From NCBI GenBank assembly GCA_030043455.1, contig JASHXQ010000056.1, positions 1 to 11,114 on the forward strand: a stretch of DNA of 11,114 nucleotides. The letters are read 5' to 3'. Each line of letters begins with the position of its first letter. Position 1 is the first letter of the stretch. Position numbers and translations under genes: made by a program. The notes under the pieces are model-generated. The model was given only the letters and a program-made list of their open reading frames with translations, was not told the origin of the DNA and made no database searches. Positions 7,204 to 11,114 of the stretch are shown here, piece by piece. The DNA is from Nitrososphaerales archaeon. Its GTDB lineage: Archaea > Thermoproteota > Nitrososphaeria > Nitrososphaerales > CADDZS01.

Positions 7204-8511
7204 CTAGATGGACGTTACGAGAAGCAGAACGTTTAGGACTATAATTGTTCCAGCCACGAGAAGGGCTATGATGGTGATGCTGTGCCTGTTTACGAATTCG
7301 CCCATGAATTTTTTCTTTGAAGTATAGTAGATCAGGGGAATCAGTGGCAGTGGGATCAGCAGGCTGAGGACCACCTGGCTGTAAACCAGAATCACGAGGG
7401 GTTGGATTCCGAGCATAATGGCGATGCTCGTCGGGATGACGTTGATCACCCGAAGGATAATTCTCCGAAGCCAGGGACTCGCTTTCGATCCGAGGAGGCC
7501 TTCGAGGATAGACTGTCCTGCCATGACCCCAACAGTCGAGGAAGACCAGCCCGAAAACAACAGGGTAATCGCAAAGATCACGCTTGCGGCAACACCAAAG
7601 AGAGGTGTCAGTGTGGTGTAAGCATCGTTGATCGTGACGACATCCAGTCCGCGAACGTAAAAGGCGGCGGCCGCCATGATTAAAATAGCCATGTTGATCA
7701 GACCCGCTACTGTGAGATTTCCAATCGTGTCCCATCTATGCAGGTTGAGCAATTTTTTCCTCTGGGGCACATCCATCCCAGCGGCTCTTTGCTTGGTAAG
7801 CGAAGAGTGAAGCATGAGGACGTGTGGCATGACGGTGGCACCAATTATTCCGACTACGAGGAACAGCTGGTTGGTGTTAGCAATTGTCGGGATAAGACTC
7901 CCACGGGCGATCGCGGCTGGGTCGGGTTTGGCAATGACCAATTCGTAGACATAACCGAGACCGATGCCGAACGTGAAGGTTGTGATCATCGCTTCAATCT
8001 TTCGGAGTTTGCGTCCCAAGATTGCAAAGATTACAATGACGTCAAAGGCGGAAAGCCACGCGGAAACAAGTAGGGGAATCCTTCCATCCGAAAGCAGGTA
8101 TACCGCGGAAGTGACCCCCAAAAACTCTGCCAGATCGGTGAACAGCGCGAACGTCTCACTCGCTAGCCAGTATGTCACAACCTTCCACCGAGTGCCCAGA
8201 CTGTGCCTAATCATTTCACCTAGCGACTGACCGGTGGCCAGGCCGAGTTTCCCGGACAGATATTGCAGGAGCATTCCCATGAGATTTGCGAGCACGACGG
8301 CCCAGAGGAGAAGGTATCCATACTGAGCACCCGACTGGATGTCGGTGCCGAAATTTCCTGGATCGATATAGGCTACCGCAGCGATGACCGCCGGGCCGAA
8401 ATAAGCGACATAAGAAGAAAACCTGGATCTATCTTTTGGCCGCCGAACTTCGGGGGAGGGTTCAGCTCCCGCTGGTTTCACAGCTCGGTTCCAAGGTAGT
8501 CCCATGTCCAT
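7204..8511 (-). CDS. mntH: NRAMP-family divalent metal (Mn2+) importer
   Basis: This is a proton-coupled importer of Mn(II), possibly also Fe(II), in the cytoplasmic membrane. The 435-residue length and hydrophobic pattern fit the 11-helix bacterial/archaeal NRAMP fold. Helix 1 carries the metal-binding DPGN (residues 50-53), helix 3 carries TDLAEFLG (125-132), and helix 6 carries GATVMPH (224-230), with M228 the expected soft ligand and H230 the conserved proton-pathway residue. The following VLMLHS resembles MntH-type, not eukaryotic, NRAMPs. A hydrophilic N-terminus of about 30 residues precedes helix 1. ATG codons at 8511 and 8505 are both possible; the TATA box centred near 8533 predicts transcription starting at about 8507, so a leaderless mRNA beginning at the second ATG is likely. 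It is divergent from an MntR-type repressor, which strongly supports manganese as substrate, and convergent with the propeller gene (19 bp gap). Confidence 0.93.
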   Translation of the reverse strand: MDMGLPWNRAVKPAGAEPSPEVRRPKDRSRFSSYVAYFGPAVIAAVAYIDPGNFGTDIQSGAQYGYLLLWAVVLANLMGMLLQYLSGKLGLATGQSLGEMIRHSLGTRWKVVTYWLASETFALFTDLAEFLGVTSAVYLLSDGRIPLLVSAWLSAFDVIVIFAILGRKLRKIEAMITTFTFGIGLGYVYELVIAKPDPAAIARGSLIPTIANTNQLFLVVGIIGATVMPHVLMLHSSLTKQRAAGMDVPQRKKLLNLHRWDTIGNLTVAGLINMAILIMAAAAFYVRGLDVVTINDAYTTLTPLFGVAASVIFAITLLFSGWSSSTVGVMAGQSILEGLLGSKASPWLRRIILRVINVIPTSIAIMLGIQPLVILVYSQVVLSLLIPLPLIPLIYYTSKKKFMGEFVNRHSITIIALLVAGTIIVLNVLLLVTSI

Positions 8512-8528
8512 ATGGGGGATGGCCGTGA

Positions 8529-8542
8529 TATATAAGTTATAT
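8529..8542 (-). promoter_or_regulatory. TATA box of the NRAMP gene inside a 13-bp palindrome
   Basis: The minus strand reads ACTTATATATCAC here, a good archaeal TATA box. It overlaps a perfect palindrome, ATATAA-G-TTATAT (8530-8542). The box centre is 22 to 28 bases from the two candidate ATGs, pointing to a leaderless transcript. GTTA-N8-TAAC (8536-8551) overlaps its upstream side and, being centred on the control region, could also be bound by the repressor. Confidence 0.6.
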
Positions 8543-8570
8543 GAACCTAACTTTATTCAACAAATCTAAT

Positions 8571-8582
8571 TATACTATATAT
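8571..8582 (+). promoter_or_regulatory. TATA box of the mntR gene
   Basis: TATACTATATAT lies about 25 bp before a predicted transcription start near 8603. That gives a leader of about 120 bases before the chosen GTG start at 8725. An alternative start at TTG 8659 would shorten the leader but has no ribosome binding site in front of it. Confidence 0.5.
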
Positions 8583-8589
8583 GCTGAAC

Positions 8590-8607
8590 TTTGGTAAGCT
8601 CACTAAA
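8590..8607. promoter_or_regulatory. Candidate MntR operator TTTGGTAAGCTCACTAAA
   Basis: This 18-bp imperfect palindrome matches in 7 of 9 positions per half and overlaps the predicted transcription start of mntR. Its left half shares TT-x-GGT-x-AGC with known DtxR-family boxes of the TTAGGTTAGC type. Binding by the neighbouring repressor is an inference from symmetry, position and that resemblance. Confidence 0.4.
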
Positions 8608-8724
8608 ATTCCGTGCAGAAGTAAAAGGTAGTTAGAGCGCAAAACACATTAAACCTGTTTGAGAGCTAGGCCGTCTTATTTACTCGGATTAAAGCCCGAA
8701 GAAATCAGGAGCGGAGATCTATTG

Positions 8725-9132
8725 GTGGAGACGGTGACAGAGCGCAAGAAATCATCCGAAGCGGTCGAGGACTATCTCGAGCTGATCGATCTCCTGGTGC
8801 TCGAGAAGGGTTTTGCGTCGACCTCTGACATTGCGGAAAGGATGGGAGTGTCAAAACCTTCAGTCACCGACATGGTGAAGAAGCTCCACAAGCAGGGGTA
8901 CCTCGTTCACACCCCTTACAGAGGGATAACCCTCACTGATTCCGGGCGGGCTCTTGCTAGAAGTATGAAAGATCGCCACGACACGCTCCGCAGGCTATTG
9001 CTTCTTTTGGGAGTCCCGGAAAGTACGGCCATCAATGATGCGGAGAAGATAGAGCACGGGTTGCATCCCGAAACGGTGCGAAAGCTGAAGAAACTTGTTG
9101 CTTACCTGGAAGAAAACAAGCTCGAGCTTTAG
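8725..9132 (+). CDS. mntR: MntR-type manganese-responsive repressor (DtxR family)
   Basis: This is a dimeric metal-activated transcription factor. Numbered from the longest frame (TTG 8659), it has a winged helix (about 34-98: SDIAERMGVSKPSVTDMVKKL, with the wing YRGITLT) and a helical metal-binding and dimerisation domain (99-157). All six ligands known from Bacillus MntR are present in equivalent places: D38, E41, H107, E129, E132 and H133. It lacks the SH3-like third domain of iron-type DtxR/IdeR. Together these indicate Mn(II) and not Fe(II) sensing. The start is set at GTG 8725 because GGAG (8713-8716) lies eight bases upstream, giving 135 residues; the 22 extra residues from TTG 8659 lack a ribosome site. 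It is divergent from the NRAMP importer, the classic arrangement for repression of Mn uptake when Mn is plentiful. Confidence 0.92.
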   Translation: METVTERKKSSEAVEDYLELIDLLVLEKGFASTSDIAERMGVSKPSVTDMVKKLHKQGYLVHTPYRGITLTDSGRALARSMKDRHDTLRRLLLLLGVPESTAINDAEKIEHGLHPETVRKLKKLVAYLEENKLEL

Positions 9133-9180
9133 CTCCGTGTCAGATCTAGTTAGAGCATAGGTGGATTATTGCCCACGCAC

Positions 9181-9213
9181 GCGCTTGACTTGAGCGCTAG
9201 GGGCCCCGTTTTT
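9181..9213 (+). terminator. Probable terminator after mntR
   Basis: A small hairpin, GCGCT (9181-9185) with AGCGC (9193-9197), is followed by the palindrome GGGGCCCC (9200-9207) and then five T residues (9209-9213). It lies 49 bases after the mntR stop, in the convergent gap before the SIS gene. Confidence 0.45.
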
Positions 9214-9306
9214 AAATTCTTAATGGGACGGCAGCTCTTCTTCCCTCGTCATACTTGAGATTTCCGGAGGTCGTTACTACGGAAAGGGAGTATATCTCTC
9301 TCTGGT

Positions 9307-10398
9307 CTAATGGGTCCCGGGCGGGAAGATGATCGTCCTCGCTGCCCAGTAGGTTGGGTCGTCATAGTGAATTAAATCCGGATTCTTTCCCTTTTCCACG
9401 GCCAGAAAATACGAAAAGAGGTATGGAGGTATGATGGTCAGGAAGGGAGAGAGGTATTCGTGAGTCTTGGGGATATCGAACCGATAAGCGGCTTCCCAGT
9501 CGGACAAATCACTTATGACTGCGGTGGCTGCTCCAATTTTTTTCGCTGCAGCAAGCAAATCCCTTGCCCTTTCCACAGACGGTCCCGTAGGTGCGAGAGC
9601 TACTACCAGAGTCTGCTTATCGAACGACATGGCAGGGCCGTGAAGAATCTCCTCGAGCTCCATGCCTTCCGCGGGCAGGTAGCTCGCCTCCTTATTTTTG
9701 AGCGCCGCTTCCCTACCTGTAACTAGATTGGGTCCAGCCCCGGCAAAATAGATCTTGGTCACGGTTCGCAACTCGTTCGCCATTTTTTTAGCTCCCCCCT
9801 CTGAACTGGCGATGGTGGACTCGATCTTTTCCGGAAGGCTCGTCTCCAAATCTTTCTTTATGGTTGCAAGCTCGGGAGAGGAACCCTGAGCGTACGAAAG
9901 TGATAGTGAGAACAGCGCGGCTGCCGAGTCGGTGTAAGCCTTCGTGTGACATCTGGATCTGTCCGGCGAGTCGCCAATCACCAAGGTCTTGTCAGCCACC
10001 TTCGAAATCGGACGATCTGCAAAGTGGGTTACCCCAATCGTTCTGGAACCGAGGGACTTTGCCCTAGAGAGCGCGTCGAGCGTGGATTTTGTTATGCCGC
10101 TATGGGAGACACCGACCATTATGGTGGATTTGTCAGAAGGATTCTCGTAGTTGGCCAATTCAAAAGCTTGCACCGCCCGCCAATCCAAAGGAGAGAGGCT
10201 TAGGACCTGCGAACCCATCTCAGCAGAATAGAAAGCTGTACCGTTACCCGTAAAGATCATCTTTGCGGGTCCGGTCTCCGCCCTAAAACTTGAAATTTTT
10301 TCGAGTGTTGCTCGGAATCCTTTCGGGATGTCCTTAATCATGTCATAAGTCAGAAAGGGGTGTGCATTTCGCTCAGCTATGGGAGCCGGGACGCTCAA
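9307..10398 (-). CDS. Double-SIS-domain sugar-phosphate isomerase/deaminase (GlmS/AgaS-like)
   Basis: This is a cytoplasmic phosphosugar-binding enzyme of 363 residues with two SIS domains and no glutaminase domain. SIS domain 1 (about 45-165) has GNGTAF (51-56) and the phosphate-binding S-H-S-G-I-T (98-103). SIS domain 2 (about 212-330) has AGAGPNLVTGREAAL, then KNKEASY and ELEEILHGP, in which E237 and H253 correspond to the catalytic Glu and His of the GlmS isomerase domain. This suggests amino-sugar phosphate isomerisation with deamination, as in archaeal glucosamine-6-phosphate deaminases; AgaS-like or fructosamine deglycase activity are alternatives. The start is TTG 10398: the frame is closed 30 bases upstream and the next Met (residue 20) would cut into the conserved N-terminal helix. 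It is divergent from a family 5 solute-binding protein, so a role in using an imported amino sugar or glycan is plausible. Confidence 0.88.
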   Translation of the reverse strand: MSVPAPIAERNAHPFLTYDMIKDIPKGFRATLEKISSFRAETGPAKMIFTGNGTAFYSAEMGSQVLSLSPLDWRAVQAFELANYENPSDKSTIMVGVSHSGITKSTLDALSRAKSLGSRTIGVTHFADRPISKVADKTLVIGDSPDRSRCHTKAYTDSAAALFSLSLSYAQGSSPELATIKKDLETSLPEKIESTIASSEGGAKKMANELRTVTKIYFAGAGPNLVTGREAALKNKEASYLPAEGMELEEILHGPAMSFDKQTLVVALAPTGPSVERARDLLAAAKKIGAATAVISDLSDWEAAYRFDIPKTHEYLSPFLTIIPPYLFSYFLAVEKGKNPDLIHYDDPTYWAARTIIFPPGTH

Positions 10399-10629
10399 GG
10401 TTCTGAAACTACCAAGAATTCAACTGTATCCAGCATATGTAAAATTTCAGGAAGCGTTCTTCTGGTATTAAATGATGGAGAGTTGAAGTGAGAACCAATA
10501 CATGCTTGTCCCAAATCGTCCTTGCTAGTGTTTGCAAGTGAACTCCACTAACGCTTTTATAACGACCGGCTCAACGCTCGATTCTAGATTCACAACTTGC
10601 TACGAGTAGGTTCAAGCAAGGTAGCCGGG
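10399..10629. promoter_or_regulatory. Divergent control region with repeated CTTGC/GCAAG pairs
   Basis: Leftward, TTTTACATATG on the minus strand (10434-10444) is a weak TATA-like box that would give the SIS gene a leader of about 15 bases. Rightward, TTTTATAA (10555-10562) is a strong TATA box with a leader of about 45 bases. Two inverted repeats of the same pentamer flank it: CTTGC-N8-GCAAG (10521-10538) and CTTGCT-N13-AGCAAG (10596-10620). The first is positioned like an activator or repressor site, and the second lies in the leader and could also fold as RNA. AAGGTAG (10619-10625), just before ATG 10630, is the likely ribosome binding site. Confidence 0.5.
10555..10562 (+). promoter_or_regulatory. 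TATA box of the solute-binding protein gene
   Basis: TTTTATAA, preceded by CGC, is the best archaeal TATA box in this gap. It predicts transcription starting near 10585. Confidence 0.55.
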
Positions 10630-11114
10630 ATGTCCCGAGCTGCAGCGCTGGTTGTTATCGTTGTAATTTTGATCGCGGCAATAGGTGGAATAGCCTATCT
10701 TGCGATTCGCAGCTCGACTACTTCGTCCACGTCAATACCATCCAGCAGTACGAGTACCCAATTGTCTTCGTCTACTTCCCCAGTTTCCTCAACATCCTCC
10801 TCACTTTCGACTAGCTCCTCGCCGGCTTCGTCTGTCTCATCAACCTCCGCTTCTAGTACGACCAATTCTTCATCCAGTAGCGGGATCGTCCAGACGCTTT
10901 CGATCGATGACCTGACTTGGCCCTTCGGAGAGCTCAGCCAGATCATAAACGTGGGGCAGCCTTACCCCAACTGGTTGACTGATACAGTCTACCAGTCCCT
11001 CGTGGACGATAATGCGTCTCTCGAGTATTCCACGGGCGCGATTGTTCCGGAGCCCATGCTCGCGGTGAACTGGACAGTTTCTGCGAACGGGGACGCGTAC
11101 ACCTTCAATCTGAG
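10630..11114 (+). CDS. ABC transporter solute-binding protein, family 5 (peptide/oligosaccharide type), N-terminal part
   Basis: The frame is open from ATG 10630 to the window edge (161 complete codons), so the gene continues beyond it. Residues 3-26 form a hydrophobic segment after MSR, acting as an anchor or an archaeal class III (pilin-like) signal. Residues 28 to about 90 are almost pure Ser/Thr with Pro and Ala, a stalk typical of archaeal surface binding proteins and probably glycosylated. The folded domain then begins: PNWLTDTVYQSLV, LAVNWTVSANGDAYTFNL, which is the characteristic N-terminus of family 5 (DppA/OppA-like) binding proteins. These deliver oligopeptides, nickel complexes or, in many archaea and Thermotogae, oligosaccharides to an ABC importer. 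The permease and ATPase genes would be expected downstream, outside the window. It is preceded by a good ribosome site and TATA box and is divergent from the SIS enzyme. Confidence 0.88.
   Translation, partial: MSRAAALVVIVVILIAAIGGIAYLAIRSSTTSSTSIPSSSTSTQLSSSTSPVSSTSSSLSTSSSPASSVSSTSASSTTNSSSSSGIVQTLSIDDLTWPFGELSQIINVGQPYPNWLTDTVYQSLVDDNASLEYSTGAIVPEPMLAVNWTVSANGDAYTFNL

Noticed and set aside
7193..7735. Minus-strand open frame of 180 codons overlapping the NRAMP gene
   Set aside because: It is an alternative frame of the 3' part of the importer, rich in His, Arg and Ser, with no domain features.
8659..8724. Start of MntR at TTG 8659
   Set aside because: There is no ribosome binding site before it, and the extra 22 residues lie before the first family-conserved helix; GTG 8725 has GGAG at ideal spacing.
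10591..10625. tRNA-like GGTTCAAGC near the binding-protein leader
   Set aside because: No T-arm stem, anticodon arm or acceptor stem can be formed around it; the pairing seen is the simple CTTGCT/AGCAAG hairpin.
10695..10946. Acidic minus-strand frame of 83 codons
   Set aside because: Its Glu/Val-rich content is the antisense of the Ser/Thr stalk of the binding protein.
1..11114. CRISPR array, insertion sequence or prophage
   Set aside because: No regularly spaced direct repeats, transposase-like frames or terminal inverted repeats bounding a gene were seen.

Overview
The window looks archaeal. Start sites are preceded by TATA-like boxes, one gene appears to be leaderless, and two surface proteins are held by an uncleaved N-terminal membrane anchor, one of them on a Ser/Thr-rich stalk. 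The zinc-ribbon, AF_0612-like protease and MntR-type proteins are also of archaeal style. A heterotrophic, soil- or sediment-type member of the Nitrososphaeria or Thermoplasmata would fit, but the lineage is inferred and not proven. No rRNA, tRNA, CRISPR array or insertion sequence was found.

Layout. (1) 17-371 (+): the heavily frameshifted remains of a small retropepsin-like aspartic protease. (2) 404-4512 (-): a three-gene unit transcribed from right to left, MFS transporter, short-chain dehydrogenase, aldehyde dehydrogenase. It ends in a hairpin-plus-T-tract terminator whose stem overlaps the last codons of the aldehyde dehydrogenase. (3) 4513-4881: a divergent intergenic region full of inverted repeats. 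(4) 4882-6017 (+): a double zinc-ribbon protein with a glycine-rich insert, split near its end by a one-base frameshift. (5) 6096-7184 (+): a membrane-anchored, six-repeat Kelch-like propeller with one C-X8-C cysteine pair per blade. (6) 7204-8511 (-) and 8725-9132 (+): a divergent pair made of an NRAMP-type Mn(II) importer and an MntR-type repressor, sharing a 213-bp control region with TATA boxes and a candidate operator. (7) 9307-10398 (-): a double-SIS sugar-phosphate isomerase/deaminase, divergent from (8) 10630-window end (+): the first part of a family 5 ABC solute-binding protein.

How they may work together. The MFS-SDR-ALDH unit reads as a transporter with two successive NAD(P)-linked oxidation steps (alcohol or sugar to carbonyl, aldehyde to acid), substrate unknown. 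The NRAMP/MntR pair is a classic manganese homeostasis module; all six MntR metal ligands are present. The SIS protein keeps the GlmS-type catalytic Glu and His and faces an oligopeptide/oligosaccharide-type binding protein, which suggests amino-sugar uptake and breakdown.

Reading-frame lesions occur in three places: one ancient pseudogene with at least six shifts, and two otherwise intact genes with a single-base shift each (MFS N-terminus, zinc-ribbon C-terminus). The single shifts could be assembly errors or recent mutations; the sequence alone cannot decide. The most distinctive item is the disulfide-patterned propeller.
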